A program made the translations under genes and the position numbers. Shown in pieces: positions 1 through 8,194 of a DNA stretch of 27,619 bases. The stretch is from NCBI GenBank assembly GCA_900540865.1, contig UQHH01000032.1, forward strand, positions 1 through 27,619, read 5' to 3'. Each line of letters begins with the position of its first letter. The first letter of the stretch is position 1. The notes below the pieces were generated by a model. It was not told the origin of the DNA and made no database searches. It worked only from the letters and a program-made list of their open reading frames with translations. This stretch comes from an uncultured Oscillospiraceae bacterium. GTDB taxonomy: Bacteria > Bacillota > Clostridia > Oscillospirales > Acutalibacteraceae.

Positions 1-153
1 CTTCACGTTTTGCGGGTATTCCCCTTCATAGGTGGTATCCGTAAAAATTAGAAAATCAAATCCAGGATTACCCGCGCACGATTTCAAGAACAGCGGAAAG
101 TAATCGGGAAACGGCCCGTACCAGCATATTATTACAGCAACTTTATGGTTCAA
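1..153 (-). CDS. Partial glycosyltransferase-like protein (DUF6625-like N-terminus)
   Basis: The first 51 codons of a gene whose 3' part lies beyond the left edge. The reading frame is open to base 1 with no stop. The N-terminus (NHKVAVIICWYGPFPDYF, then LKSCAGNP and DFLIFTDTTY) resembles the DUF6625 family found in capsule and exopolysaccharide clusters: a beta-strand, a WYG/F-P turn, then an F-TD segment like a nucleotide-sugar fold. No ATG fits. The likely start is a TTG at 151-153, about ten bases after the AGGAG that lies inside the last codons of the upstream gene. A TTG at 160-162 is also in frame but sits too close to that AGGAG. It is the last visible gene of the exopolysaccharide operon. 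The family call rests on a short stretch and recall only; a precise glycan role cannot be given. Confidence 0.6.
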   Translation of the reverse strand, partial: MNHKVAVIICWYGPFPDYFPLFLKSCAGNPGFDFLIFTDTTYEGEYPQNVK

Positions 154-158
154 AGTAA

Positions 159-1406
159 TCAAGCTCCTACTCTCATTTTGTCTGCCGCGTCAAGCCGCGG
201 CGCGCGCTCCCGCATTATCTTTTCGGGTTGCTGCATATAAAGCCCCGCGATAAAGAAATAGTTGATTAGGCTTGGGGGATAAAGGAATGACGTATCAATT
301 AAAAACGCAATAAACATAAGGATTAACCCGACAGAGAGCAGTTTATTCTTCTTGAAAACCGAAACGAGCGGATAAATGAGAATGGATAAAAACGAAAGGA
401 ACGCGAACACTCCGTAATAGCTCAAAATATATACGACGCCCTCAGTCATCTGCGCGTCCTTCCATTCCATACCGAAGAAAATAAACCGCAGGGAACCCCA
501 TGCGTCAAGCCCTATCACAGCATCGATAAACTTCTGAAACAGCACCGTCCTGCCCGAGCCTGTGGGGTCGGAGAGCGTTTGAACTATATACCGTTCAATA
601 AAATAAGAAATGAATTCACTGTTTGCAATCGCGAAATAAGCGATTACGCCGCAGATTGCAAGAATAACGCCCGCCACATATAAAAGCTGCGCCCTGGAGG
701 GAAGCCTCCTCTTTATATATACGAGTAAGGAAGGAACGGCAATTACGGTAAACGGTATCAGTACGGAACGCGAGCCGCATAAAAACAACCCGGCCAAGCC
801 TCCGGCTACTCCCAGAATACGCAGAACCGTATCGCGGCGTTTCTGCGGCTTCCAGAAAAACATGAGCGGAAGGCACAGCACATAAAAAAGGCCGGCTCCG
901 TTGCCGTTTTGATAGGTGGCGGGCATCTTAAGCGCATCAAGACCACCTTCGGCATGGCCAAAACCAATCGGCTTTGTTTCAAAGGAAGCGCCGTAGGCAA
1001 TGTTGAGCCCCTGAATTTCGGTTGCAAGTATACCAAACAAAAACTGCGCAACAGCGTAAAGCCCAACGATTAGCAGGGCGACCGAAATAATGCGAACCGT
1101 CTTATCAAATTCCATTCTGCCGCCAATAATGACTGCAAGCGGCGACAGGATTAAAACCATGGATACGGAAACCATATATAAGCTCAGCCGCGAAAGGCTC
1201 ATTACCATCGGAAGCAGAATAAACACGGCATATAAAACATATACAATTGCAAAGCCCCGGAATTTGTCTGCAAACGGGCGAATTCCTTTTACACTCCAAA
1301 GCAGCGCGAACGCGAAAAGGAGCATCGCAACCGTAAGCGGAACACCCGAGACGAGCACGCCCGCCTTTGGAAATGTAAAAGTAAAAAACTCAAATAGATA
1401 AAGCAT
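159..1406 (-). CDS. O-antigen ligase / Wzy-type polysaccharide polymerase membrane protein
   Basis: A 415-residue, very hydrophobic protein with about ten to twelve predicted membrane segments, a usual size for the Wzy/WaaL (O-antigen ligase-like) superfamily. A long polar loop before the last third (roughly residues 260-320, with ERYIVQTLSDPTGSGR) matches the large extracytoplasmic loop that carries the catalytic Arg/His in this family; the segment SDPTGSGRTVLFQKF is the typical loop signature. The probable role is to polymerise undecaprenyl-linked repeat units outside the membrane, using units started by the phosphoglycosyl transferase at 2798-3568. AAAGGAA lies about six bases before the ATG, inside the decayed acyltransferase tail. 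Sequence divergence in this family prevents telling polymerase from ligase, but a Gram-positive exopolysaccharide operon favours polymerase. Confidence 0.8.
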   Translation of the reverse strand: MLYLFEFFTFTFPKAGVLVSGVPLTVAMLLFAFALLWSVKGIRPFADKFRGFAIVYVLYAVFILLPMVMSLSRLSLYMVSVSMVLILSPLAVIIGGRMEFDKTVRIISVALLIVGLYAVAQFLFGILATEIQGLNIAYGASFETKPIGFGHAEGGLDALKMPATYQNGNGAGLFYVLCLPLMFFWKPQKRRDTVLRILGVAGGLAGLFLCGSRSVLIPFTVIAVPSLLVYIKRRLPSRAQLLYVAGVILAICGVIAYFAIANSEFISYFIERYIVQTLSDPTGSGRTVLFQKFIDAVIGLDAWGSLRFIFFGMEWKDAQMTEGVVYILSYYGVFAFLSFLSILIYPLVSVFKKNKLLSVGLILMFIAFLIDTSFLYPPSLINYFFIAGLYMQQPEKIMRERAPRLDAADKMRVGA

Positions 1407-1429
1407 GGATGATTCCTTTCAGAAAATCT

Positions 1430-1781
1430 CCTCAATATTTTCCGTACTTTTTCATAATAAAGGAAGAGAGCGTTTGATAAGATAATAACCGGCAGGCATA
1501 TCACAGAATGACCGCCGCAACATAAAACAGGAAATAGGTTCGATAAATATTATTGTTCATTTACGCCTCGCCGTTAAGCAGTGCAATAAGGCGTCAGCAA
1601 AAATTCCAGCCTGCAGCTGACAAAGCGTTCTTTTCTTGGAGGAAAAGAATAAATATCCGAAAATAAAAAAGAACAGTGGCATATGGAACGCATATATCAC
1701 TGTATTGAGCGGCTCAATCAGGGAAACATGGCCGAGCGACACAAGATAATCCCCGTTCCCTTCATTGCGCCAAAAAATCAT
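1430..1781 (-). pseudogene. Decayed acyltransferase 3 family gene (internal deletion plus frameshift)
   Basis: A 74-codon frame (1557-1781) starts at an ATG that overlaps the stop of the glycosyltransferase gene as ATGA, so it was once translationally coupled. Its residues SLGHVSL and IYAFHMPLFFFIFGYLF match the first two conserved segments of membrane acyltransferase 3 proteins (usually LVVLGH and FHMPLFFFISGYLF), which O-acetylate sugars. After that the frame turns into unrelated sequence and stops. A second ATGA overlap leads into a short frame (NNIYRTYFLFYVAAVIL), and after a frame change near 1504 comes a hydrophobic stretch ending in basic residues (VICLPVIILSNALFLYYEKVRK), like the C-terminal helix of such proteins. 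Only about 120 of the usual 330 or more residues remain. The N-terminal match is clear; the C-terminal match is inference. Confidence 0.7.
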
Positions 1782-2776
1782 AATGCCTTTTTACCCTTCT
1801 TTTTCAGCATGGGAACGGCTGTGGAATGAAGCCATCCTGAAAATGCTACAGAGAAGGCGAGGGGCATCAAACGATAAAATTTTAAATAAGCCCTTTTGGC
1901 AAAGCTCCTGCTGTCTTCCCATAGGGGTTCTTCCTTCCACGGGGACAGAGAACGGTAAAAAAGGAATTTCTGCGCATAGCGGTGCGCGCTTTCCTTTATC
2001 CACGGACGCAGGGACAGAAAAGACGTCGTAAAATGAATGATAACCGGTTCTTCCACCGCTTCCTTCACTTGTTCCCTGCTGTAATATTTAATGGGCTTTC
2101 TGTATTTGAGCATGTTGTCGTAGTCAAAATCATAAAACAGTGTTATTGAATTGTATTTCGGCGCAAGCGTCAGGATTTTCCCTTCAAAAACAGCATTGAT
2201 GACGTCCTGGTCTGGGTATTGGATTACACCGGCGTGACCCTCGATAAAACGCAGCACCTTGTTCCTGACGGAAAAGGAGCGGTATTTATCCAAATCAATC
2301 AGCATTACACCGCTGTTGATATAGGGACTGGATAAATCCATTTCGAGGTTTGCGTGATAGCGGGGGCTTAAACAGTCGCACACGCCCGCAATGATATGTT
2401 CGCCCATATCCATATGCCACAGCTCCGCAAGGGAGCCGTTGACAATCGTATCGCAATCGAGATAAAGAAGCCTGTTTACACGTTCGTCGAACAATTCAGA
2501 GATAAACAGCCTGATAAACGCAACCTTCGGCCATCTGTCGGAAATAAACGAAGACGGAATAGAGACATCGTCTACCTTTAGAAAAACGCCGGTCCTTCCG
2601 TATTTTTTGAGAAGAAGACTAAGCTTTTCCGCGTTTTCTTTAGAGATTCCATCATCCAGGATATAAACGTTCAGCTCTTCACAGTCCTGATTGTTTTCTA
2701 ATAAAGAAGAAAGGGATGCTCCGAGTATTTCTGCAAATTTGTCATCGCTTGCATATAAAACGTTCACACCGGACAC
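1778..2776 (-). CDS. Glycosyltransferase family 8 (retaining, LgtC/GatA-like)
   Basis: A 332-residue cytoplasmic enzyme of the GT8 family, which moves galactose or glucose from a nucleotide sugar onto a growing acceptor. The order of motifs is typical: N-terminal NVLYASDDKF, the metal-binding DxD in LLYLDCDTIVNG (DCD at residues 107-109), INSGVMLIDL (153-162), DQDVIN (189-194), and the late HFTTSFLSLRPW block (248-259), which corresponds to the family's H-x(n)-KPW nucleotide-binding motif with R in place of K. About 75 residues follow with basic and hydrophobic stretches that could attach it to the membrane. It lies 21 bases after the phosphoglycosyl transferase gene and overlaps the acyltransferase remnant by four bases, so it belongs to the exopolysaccharide operon. 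The exact sugar cannot be read from sequence. Confidence 0.9.
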   Translation of the reverse strand: MSGVNVLYASDDKFAEILGASLSSLLENNQDCEELNVYILDDGISKENAEKLSLLLKKYGRTGVFLKVDDVSIPSSFISDRWPKVAFIRLFISELFDERVNRLLYLDCDTIVNGSLAELWHMDMGEHIIAGVCDCLSPRYHANLEMDLSSPYINSGVMLIDLDKYRSFSVRNKVLRFIEGHAGVIQYPDQDVINAVFEGKILTLAPKYNSITLFYDFDYDNMLKYRKPIKYYSREQVKEAVEEPVIIHFTTSFLSLRPWIKESAHRYAQKFLFYRSLSPWKEEPLWEDSRSFAKRAYLKFYRLMPLAFSVAFSGWLHSTAVPMLKKKGKKAL

Positions 2777-2797
2777 ATCCCATCATTTTATTTAAAA

Positions 2798-3568
2798 TTA
2801 TTTTGCTCCTCTGCCTGTGAGCACGACAAAAATTGTTTTAAAAATCAGTTTTAAATCCAGGGCAAGGCTTCTGTTGCGTATATATTCTAAATCCATTTCA
2901 ACCCATTCGTCAAAGGTCGTTTCTTCGCCCTTCTGTATCTGCCAGATACAGGTAAGCCCCGGCGTTACCGACAGCCTCTGCATCTGGTAGTCGTTATACT
3001 CCGCTACCTCAGTCACAAGCGGCGGCCTTGGGCCGACAATACTCATATTGCCATTAAAGATGTTGACAAGCTGGGGCAGCTCGTCTATACAAGTTTTTCT
3101 TATAATTTTTCCGACACGGGTGACGCGCGGGTCGTTTTCAATTTTAAAAGCAGGGCCGTCTCTTTCATTGAGCGCATACAGATGCTCAATCATCGCTTCA
3201 GCGTCTGCGCACATACTGCGGAATTTATACATATAAAACTGTTTTCCCTTTTTTCCGACCCTGAGCTGTTTAAATATAACCGGTCCTTTTGGGTCATCGA
3301 TTTTAACAGCAATCGCGACTATTAAAAATACAGGTGATAGGACTACAAGTGCGAAAAAAGAACAGACGATATCAAACAGCCTTTTAAAGGCACAATATAC
3401 CACCCTGTTCTTTTCGTTGTCAAAATCACCGCGCTGCGTTTCCTCATAAACACCCTGCTCAACCGGCAGGGTTTGCTCTTCCTCCATAACTTCAGCAGCA
3501 TACGCCCCACCCGCAAGGCAGTATGTATTGACATTCCTTGTGTATTCTTTCTCTCTTACCGTGTTCAT
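2798..3568 (-). CDS. Sugar transferase (monotopic phosphoglycosyl transferase, WcaJ/CpsE C-terminal type)
   Basis: This 256-residue enzyme starts exopolysaccharide repeat units by moving a sugar phosphate from a UDP-sugar to undecaprenyl phosphate on the inner membrane face. The catalytic core is complete: basic residues and a re-entrant hydrophobic helix (about 62-90), VIFKQLRVGKKG (97-108), the MYKFRSMCADAE block with the Asp-Glu dyad at 122/124, DELPQLVNIFNG (162-173), VGPRPPL (178-184), and LTCIWQI. It lacks the four-helix N-terminal membrane domain and CoA-binding-like domain of long WbaP/WcaJ enzymes and instead has about 55 polar, acidic residues of unknown role. A GAGGAGGAT site five bases before the ATG fixes the start. 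The kinase gene lies 54 bases upstream, the GT8 gene 21 bases downstream. Confidence 0.93.
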   Translation of the reverse strand: MNTVREKEYTRNVNTYCLAGGAYAAEVMEEEQTLPVEQGVYEETQRGDFDNEKNRVVYCAFKRLFDIVCSFFALVVLSPVFLIVAIAVKIDDPKGPVIFKQLRVGKKGKQFYMYKFRSMCADAEAMIEHLYALNERDGPAFKIENDPRVTRVGKIIRKTCIDELPQLVNIFNGNMSIVGPRPPLVTEVAEYNDYQMQRLSVTPGLTCIWQIQKGEETTFDEWVEMDLEYIRNRSLALDLKLIFKTIFVVLTGRGAK

Positions 3569-3622
3569 GTACTATCCTCCTCAAAAGCTCCTCCAACATT
3601 ATCCCCTATCACTTTTCCACAT

Positions 3623-4324
3623 TTAAGCTTGGTTTTCATACCGGTAAAGGTAGCCTTCTTTTCCCGTCTTCAGCTCTACCCCGTTCATAATAAGTCCCAG
3701 CACCTTGGCGTCTACCCTCTTCAGCGTAGTAAGCGTCTTGTTTAAATCCGGATAAGTGGATTTCCCTTCCCGGACGACAAGCACGACGCCGTCGCTGTCT
3801 GTAATCAGGGGGAGCGCGTCTACAACTACGTTAATCGGCGGTGTGTCGAAAATAATGTAGTCGTATTTGGATTCCAGCTTCGCGGTAAGCTCTTTCATCG
3901 CTTCACTGGCGAGCAGCTCAGACGGATTCGGCGGAATCACACCGCTGCAAAGCACCTCAAGGTTTTCCACCTTGGTTTTGTGGATAACCTCATCAAGTTC
4001 ATTGATACGGCCGAGCACATTGGTAAGGCCCGGAGAGGCCGGCAGGCTGAAAAACCTGTCCACCTTCGGTTTTCTCAAATCGCAGTCGACAAGCAACACC
4101 CTGATGTCCATCTGCTGCGCCAGGGCAATTGCCAGATTGACCGCGGAGGTCGTTTTCCCTTCGGAATTATAAGAGCTTGTAATTACAATCTTTTTACAGC
4201 CGTCCTTTATAACGGAAAAAACGAGATTCGTCCTTGCCGTTTTATACGCTTCTTTTATCTGGAAATTGAGCGCCGTATTTTCATCCTTTGAACGGACCGC
4301 CTTACGGCTGGATTTTTTAAACAT
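3623..4324 (-). CDS. cpsD: CpsD/CapB-type bacterial tyrosine kinase
   Basis: A 233-residue P-loop BY-kinase that autophosphorylates and controls exopolysaccharide chain length and export together with the membrane protein encoded just upstream. Motifs are complete: Walker A in SSYNSEGKTT (50-59, K57), Walker A' in VLLVDCDLRKP (76-86), and Walker B in DYIIFDTPP (155-163, D160). The C-terminus carries a short tyrosine cluster (Y225, Y227, Y229 in GYLYRYENQA), the usual autophosphorylation tail, though shorter than in Streptococcus. The kinase is separate from its membrane activator, which is the Gram-positive arrangement. No CpsB/YwqE-type phosphatase is present in the window. The gene symbol is by family resemblance; ywqD/epsB are alternative names. 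Confidence 0.92.
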   Translation of the reverse strand: MFKKSSRKAVRSKDENTALNFQIKEAYKTARTNLVFSVIKDGCKKIVITSSYNSEGKTTSAVNLAIALAQQMDIRVLLVDCDLRKPKVDRFFSLPASPGLTNVLGRINELDEVIHKTKVENLEVLCSGVIPPNPSELLASEAMKELTAKLESKYDYIIFDTPPINVVVDALPLITDSDGVVLVVREGKSTYPDLNKTLTTLKRVDAKVLGLIMNGVELKTGKEGYLYRYENQA

Positions 4325-4377
4325 ATATCTTTCTCCCTGTCTGTCGATTCTATGACGTTCGGTTCTATGACGTTTCC

Positions 4378-5073
4378 TTATTGAACCGTACTGTTCTGTT
4401 TAAACATGCTTTCAAAATTTGGAATAAACGCGAGCACCGGAATATTAAGCGCTGCGAGTTCTTCATCCGTCGATTTGATACGGATATCGAAATAATTTCG
4501 GACCAGGACAAAAGCAACCGACAAAATCAGGCCAATCAAAAAGCCAAGCGCGGTGTTGATAACCGTATTCGGCGCGACCGGCACCTGCGGAACAAGCGCC
4601 GGATCGACGACCTTGAGCTGCACATTTTTCTTATATTCCGCAATCACGGTGGGGGCGATTTCCGCAATTGTATCCGCAATCAGCTTAGTATCCGTCTGGC
4701 TTTTAGCGGTCACCTGCGCCTGAAACACCTCGGTATCATTAAGCGTCGAGAACGATACCATCTTATTAAGCTGGCCGGCGGAATAACGCTGGGACAGCTT
4801 ATCCGCTACCTTGGAATAAAAGCTGTTGGTGTCCAGAATTTCTATGGTTGTATTGACGAGACGCTGCTCATAAGCAAGCTGTGTCACAACATCCGAGGCT
4901 GTCCCTCCTTGCAGCGTGGTAGAAACACAAAATTTCACCGCGCTTTGGTAGGTGTTCGCAATAAACAACTTCGTATAGCCGAAAAAAGCGCCGGCAAGAA
5001 CTACCGCGCAAATAAGTATGAGAACCAGATTCTTTTTTAACAGTTTAATAATTTGTCCCGATGTAATTCCCAT
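4378..5073 (-). CDS. cpsC: Wzz/CpsC-type chain-length determinant and kinase activator
   Basis: A 231-residue membrane protein with the two-helix hairpin of the Wzz superfamily: helix 1 at about 15-37, an extracellular domain with predicted helices, a proline-rich segment (VDPALVPQVPVAPN) just before helix 2 at about 173-194, then a short cytoplasmic tail containing STDEELAALNIPVLAFIP, which contacts the cognate CpsD kinase. It sets polymer length and activates the kinase encoded 53 bases downstream. A longer frame from 5142 exists, but the extra 23 residues (cysteine-rich and unlike the family) have no ribosome site. The ATG at 5073 has AAGGGTGA about ten bases upstream and starts at the expected family position. 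It is the first gene of the exopolysaccharide operon, 96 bases from the predicted transcription promoter. Confidence 0.9.
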   Translation of the reverse strand: MGITSGQIIKLLKKNLVLILICAVVLAGAFFGYTKLFIANTYQSAVKFCVSTTLQGGTASDVVTQLAYEQRLVNTTIEILDTNSFYSKVADKLSQRYSAGQLNKMVSFSTLNDTEVFQAQVTAKSQTDTKLIADTIAEIAPTVIAEYKKNVQLKVVDPALVPQVPVAPNTVINTALGFLIGLILSVAFVLVRNYFDIRIKSTDEELAALNIPVLAFIPNFESMFKQNSTVQ

Positions 5074-5118
5074 ATGGTTACAGTCACCCTTCAAATAAAA
5101 TATCCATACACAATCATG

Positions 5119-5146
5119 ATATATGCATAATCTACAAAGCATATAT
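5119..5146 (-). other. AT-rich hairpin in the exopolysaccharide operon leader
   Basis: Arms at 5119-5126 and 5139-5146 are exact inverse complements (8 bp, ATATATGC) around a 12-base loop. They fall in the predicted untranslated leader between the promoter and cpsC. The stem is AT-rich and may be only marginally stable; no riboswitch class was recognised. Confidence 0.4.
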
Positions 5147-5168
5147 ACAATTTTTATTAACTTATACT

Positions 5169-5197
5169 ATTATAAGAGGGAGCGGGAAATATGTCAA
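5169..5197 (-). promoter_or_regulatory. Sigma-A promoter of the exopolysaccharide operon
   Basis: On the minus strand there is a perfect TTGACA (5192-5197), a 17-base spacer, and a perfect TATAAT (5169-5174). Transcription should begin near 5162, giving a leader of about 90 bases before cpsC. A full consensus match predicts high basal activity unless a repressor acts. Confidence 0.85.
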
Positions 5198-5314
5198 CAA
5201 AGCGCGAGCCGCCTGTTTTACTTTTTAATTTTGTCACATATAATGCTTATTTGCATCCCCCTTTTTTATGAATTAAAGCTACAGCTATTTCCATGTTTTT
5301 GCTTTTTTCTTTCT

Positions 5315-5362
5315 AAATATAAAAGGCCGGCCCGCCAGGAACGGGTAGATTCCTGGCGGGCC
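5315..5362 (-). terminator. Rho-independent terminator of the SipW/TasA-like operon
   Basis: A perfect 13-bp GC-rich stem (arms 5329-5341 and 5350-5362) with an 8-base loop is followed, on the minus strand, by GGCCTTTTATATTT. It closes the surface-protein operon 36 bases after its last stop codon and separates it from the exopolysaccharide promoter. Confidence 0.88.
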
Positions 5363-5397
5363 GCTGGAGAAGTATATATATTTCGTCGTAAGCTAAA

Positions 5398-6645
5398 TTA
5401 ATTTTTGGCGTTTTGCTTCTTCTTTTTTATGAAGAGCATCGCGCCTGCTATAGCCAGTGCAAGCACTGCAACAGTCAAAGCAATTGGCAGAACAGATGGG
5501 AAAGCGTCGCCTGTGACTACAATATCGGGCGGTGACGGCGGCGGACTGTTCGGCTCTTCAAGCTTTGCGGTGAAAATCCATTTGATTTTTGCCGCGGCGT
5601 CCGCGTATCGGTTGCCTAAGCTATCCGGAACCTTCAGTTCTACCTTAATCCGGGCGCGTTCGCCCTTGTCGAAGCCGCCCAGGCTAACCGCCTGCGGCTG
5701 GCCGTGCATACTGAAGCTTTTGTCCTCTCCATAAAGCTTTCCTTTATAGAGAACCTCCGTCCTGCCATCGGCAGAAGCCTGTGTAATCTCTGCTTGGAGC
5801 AGCTTCATCAGCTCGTCGGATACTGCTTTCTGCTGTATGTTCTCGAACTCCGATTCGTCCGCCTGCAGGGCGTAAAGATAAATATACGCCGTTTTATCGT
5901 TGTCGTTGCCTATATCAATCATCTGCGTTCTCGTGTCACCTGGCATAACGCCCTTAAAGCTTTGGAACAGGTCTTCGCCCGGCAGTGTGACAAATTTGTC
6001 CGCGTCATGCTGGAATATCACACTGCTTCCTGTATCGCCTTCGACTTTTGGCAGCTGGGGTACACGGTCCACAGCCTCTTCCACGACAATGTCGTTCCAG
6101 CCGGTAATCTTTCCTTCCTCGCTCAGCTGCGGCGTAAAGTTTTCGGACTGTACCGCTTCGGCGCGGGCGTCGATATGGCCGTCAAGGTTCGTGTACCCGT
6201 CCATATCCCAATCCTTCGGAAGGCTGAAGGATTCCATCAGGCTTTCCGCCGTTTCGCCGGGCTTTAAGGGCAACTGGTAATAATAATAGCCGTCTGCCCC
6301 CTCCGCCCATTTGTCTGCGTTTGAAAAGTCAAGATTTATATAGGAGGGGTCGAGCTCCTCACGCTTTTGGCCGTTTTGCCACCAGCTTTTTGTAAGCTTT
6401 ATGCGGACATACGCCGTATTACTGCCCGTATTTTTTGCCGAAACGATTTTATCGACCGTCTGGCCGGGTATAACGCCTGCCTCGGGCTTCGTATATTCGT
6501 CGATTAGGGCGATATGTACGTTACCGAAGGTTACGATGTTGAGCGTTTCCTTGCTTGCTGTAAACGCCGCCAGGGTGACGCCCGCTGAAAGAACAGCAAT
6601 AAGCATAAGCGCCGCGGCTATGCATATAATCTTTTTCTTTTTCAA
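5398..6645 (-). CDS. SipW-dependent TasA-like surface protein with C-terminal membrane anchor
   Basis: A 415-residue exported protein, last of the surface-protein operon. The N-terminus is KKKKIICIAAAL, a hydrophobic core and LAAFTASKETLNIVTFGN, which fits the SipW-type leader: an aromatic residue at the cut region, then a T/S-rich strand. The body begins with a TasA/camelysin-like beta domain (VRIKLTKSWW at about 72-81) and continues with a further domain of about 170 residues. Near the C-terminus come a proline spacer (PPPSPP), VVTGD (376-380), a helix of about 20 residues and KKKK (407-410). This looks like a cell-wall sorting signal in which the usual LPxTG has become IVVTG. The start is most likely the TTG at 6645, six bases after GGGGTGA; an in-frame TTG at 6651 touches that site. 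It may anchor the fibres, much as TapA does, but no homology to TapA is claimed. Confidence 0.8.
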   Translation of the reverse strand: MKKKKIICIAAALMLIAVLSAGVTLAAFTASKETLNIVTFGNVHIALIDEYTKPEAGVIPGQTVDKIVSAKNTGSNTAYVRIKLTKSWWQNGQKREELDPSYINLDFSNADKWAEGADGYYYYQLPLKPGETAESLMESFSLPKDWDMDGYTNLDGHIDARAEAVQSENFTPQLSEEGKITGWNDIVVEEAVDRVPQLPKVEGDTGSSVIFQHDADKFVTLPGEDLFQSFKGVMPGDTRTQMIDIGNDNDKTAYIYLYALQADESEFENIQQKAVSDELMKLLQAEITQASADGRTEVLYKGKLYGEDKSFSMHGQPQAVSLGGFDKGERARIKVELKVPDSLGNRYADAAAKIKWIFTAKLEEPNSPPPSPPDIVVTGDAFPSVLPIALTVAVLALAIAGAMLFIKKKKQNAKN

Positions 6646-6690
6646 AAGCAATCACCCCGTAGTGGTTTTTAAATACTGCCGCCTGTGAGA

Positions 6691-7362
6691 TTAAATTCCC
6701 ATCAGGTCGTTCAGGTCGGTAATGCCGGTACCTGTCGTCTGGACGGCGTATGCCTTGACGTCGATGCGGACCTCGGGAGCGGCTGCGTTTACAACGGTCG
6801 CGATGTCGTCGTTGAACTTCACCTTCGTAAAGAGCTCCTCGGTCTTTCCGCCATTGGCGACAGCCTTGAGCTCGCTGGCCGCGTTGTCGCCCTTATAATA
6901 GAATACGAGTTTTGTGGAGGCATCCGCATTATCCGCGGAAGCGTACCACTGCGGGTTGAACTCGCCGGCGGCGAATACGCTATCCTTTTCAATACCGATG
7001 TTTGCGTACTGCGTTTTAAAATCGCCGTAGGTCATCGGGCCGGTATAATCAGCCGCGCCCGGCTCCTTCGCGTAAAACTCAACCGTCATAGCGACATACG
7101 CCTCTTCCTTGAGGTTCTCGACAGACGGGTCTTTGTCCTGGATGTCGCCCGGCTTGTACGTGTGGTCGACAGTAAGGTCGTACTTCGGCTCGTTGATTGT
7201 AATATCTACGTTGTCGCCGGATGTAAATATGTTTGTTTTGTCGTTTGATTTTGCGGTCAGGAACGCCATTGTAATACCATATGTAACAGCCGCTACGAGA
7301 ATGAGCGCCACAACGGACAGTGTCACCTTCAGCAGCTTATTTGAACGCTTTGTCTTTTCCAT
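6691..7362 (-). CDS. SipW-dependent TasA/camelysin-like fibre protein (third paralog)
   Basis: A 223-residue secreted protein. Its leader (KRSNKLLK, hydrophobic core, AFLTAKSNDKTNIFTSGD) has the SipW-dependent form seen in TasA, CalY and related proteins. It is followed by VDITINEPKYD (about residues 51-61), a strand shared with the two preceding paralogs (each has NEP followed by a polar or aromatic residue). TasA-family proteins polymerise into extracellular fibres through donor-strand exchange; whether this one does is inference. GGAGG lies eight bases before the ATG. It is separated from its neighbours by 52 and 45 bases and has no membrane anchor. Its C-terminus ends bluntly at GITDLNDLMGI. 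Confidence 0.82.
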   Translation of the reverse strand: MEKTKRSNKLLKVTLSVVALILVAAVTYGITMAFLTAKSNDKTNIFTSGDNVDITINEPKYDLTVDHTYKPGDIQDKDPSVENLKEEAYVAMTVEFYAKEPGAADYTGPMTYGDFKTQYANIGIEKDSVFAAGEFNPQWYASADNADASTKLVFYYKGDNAASELKAVANGGKTEELFTKVKFNDDIATVVNAAAPEVRIDVKAYAVQTTGTGITDLNDLMGI

Positions 7363-7414
7363 GTAAAAATCCTCCGTTTCGGTTGATCCGATTGTTTAGT
7401 GTGTGCGGTTCGGC

Positions 7415-8194
7415 TTATGCAAACAGGGCCGCGAGCGCCGCCGTATTGTTTGCATAGGTGTCGGTGTTGTTGTCAGCCTGGATTGCGGAGCCGTAAACGA
7501 GCACCCTGAATTCAGGCAGGGAGTTTGCCGCATAGGTAACGGAAACACCATTGCCGAGGTCAAGCGTCGATTCATTTGCCGGATCCATCGTCAGGTCGCC
7601 CACCGTAACGGCTGTAAACAGCTCGCTGGTGGAAGCCGTTTTTGCAACAGCGGTAAGCGCCGACGCGCTGCCGTAGCAGTAAACATCGCCTTTGTCGGAG
7701 GTGGCAGCGGTCTTGTTCCAAGCCGCCGTATCGAAATTAATGGTTGCGAGCTTGCTGAACTGTTCGTATGTAACGTTAACAAAATCGCCCTGTGTCGCTA
7801 CGTCGCCCGTTGTTTTGGTGCGTACCTGATAGACGACCTTCATTGCCATATACTCGTTTTCGACCTTGCTGTCGTCAGAGACGTTTGTAAGCGTCGGGTT
7901 CTTCGGGATAACGGAATTCGGCTGGTAGCTCTGCGCAATCTTGAGGCCGAGCGTATCTGTTCCGGCGTAGTCCGGGTTTACCGTCGTGCCGTCGCCAGTT
8001 CCGTTCGTGTAGCCGTCCCACTTCGGCTCGTTGAGCTGCAGCTTGATTGCAGGGCTGCCCGTGAAGGTGTTTTCCTTGGAATCCGTGTCGGACAGAAGGG
8101 CGATTGTGAGGCCCGCTGTCAGGGAAGCAACGACTATAATGGCCGCCGCCGCAAGCAAAACCTTCTTCAGCCTGCTGTTTTTTGTTCTTTCCAT
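7415..8194 (-). CDS. SipW-dependent TasA/camelysin-like fibre protein (second paralog)
   Basis: A 259-residue secreted protein with leader SRLKKVLLAAAAI, hydrophobic core, ALLSDTDSKENTFTG, which is the classic SipW-substrate pattern (SDT-x-S-K-x-NTFT). It continues with IKLQLNEPKWDGYTNG (about 49-64), the same strand as in the flanking paralogs. The body is rich in T, A, D and N, low in cysteine, and predicted to be mostly beta structure, as expected for a fibre subunit. AGGAGG lies about eight bases before the ATG. There is no C-terminal anchor. It is the paralog nearest to the published TasA/CalY leader consensus, so it is the best candidate for the main subunit; that ranking is inference. 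Confidence 0.84.
   Translation of the reverse strand: MERTKNSRLKKVLLAAAAIIVVASLTAGLTIALLSDTDSKENTFTGSPAIKLQLNEPKWDGYTNGTGDGTTVNPDYAGTDTLGLKIAQSYQPNSVIPKNPTLTNVSDDSKVENEYMAMKVVYQVRTKTTGDVATQGDFVNVTYEQFSKLATINFDTAAWNKTAATSDKGDVYCYGSASALTAVAKTASTSELFTAVTVGDLTMDPANESTLDLGNGVSVTYAANSLPEFRVLVYGSAIQADNNTDTYANNTAALAALFA

Noticed and set aside
4381..5040. Plus-strand 219-codon open frame
   Set aside because: It is antisense to the chain-length gene, very basic, and has no domain signal.
5074..5142. Longer start for the chain-length protein at 5142
   Set aside because: The extra residues have no family match and no ribosome site; the ATG at 5073 does.
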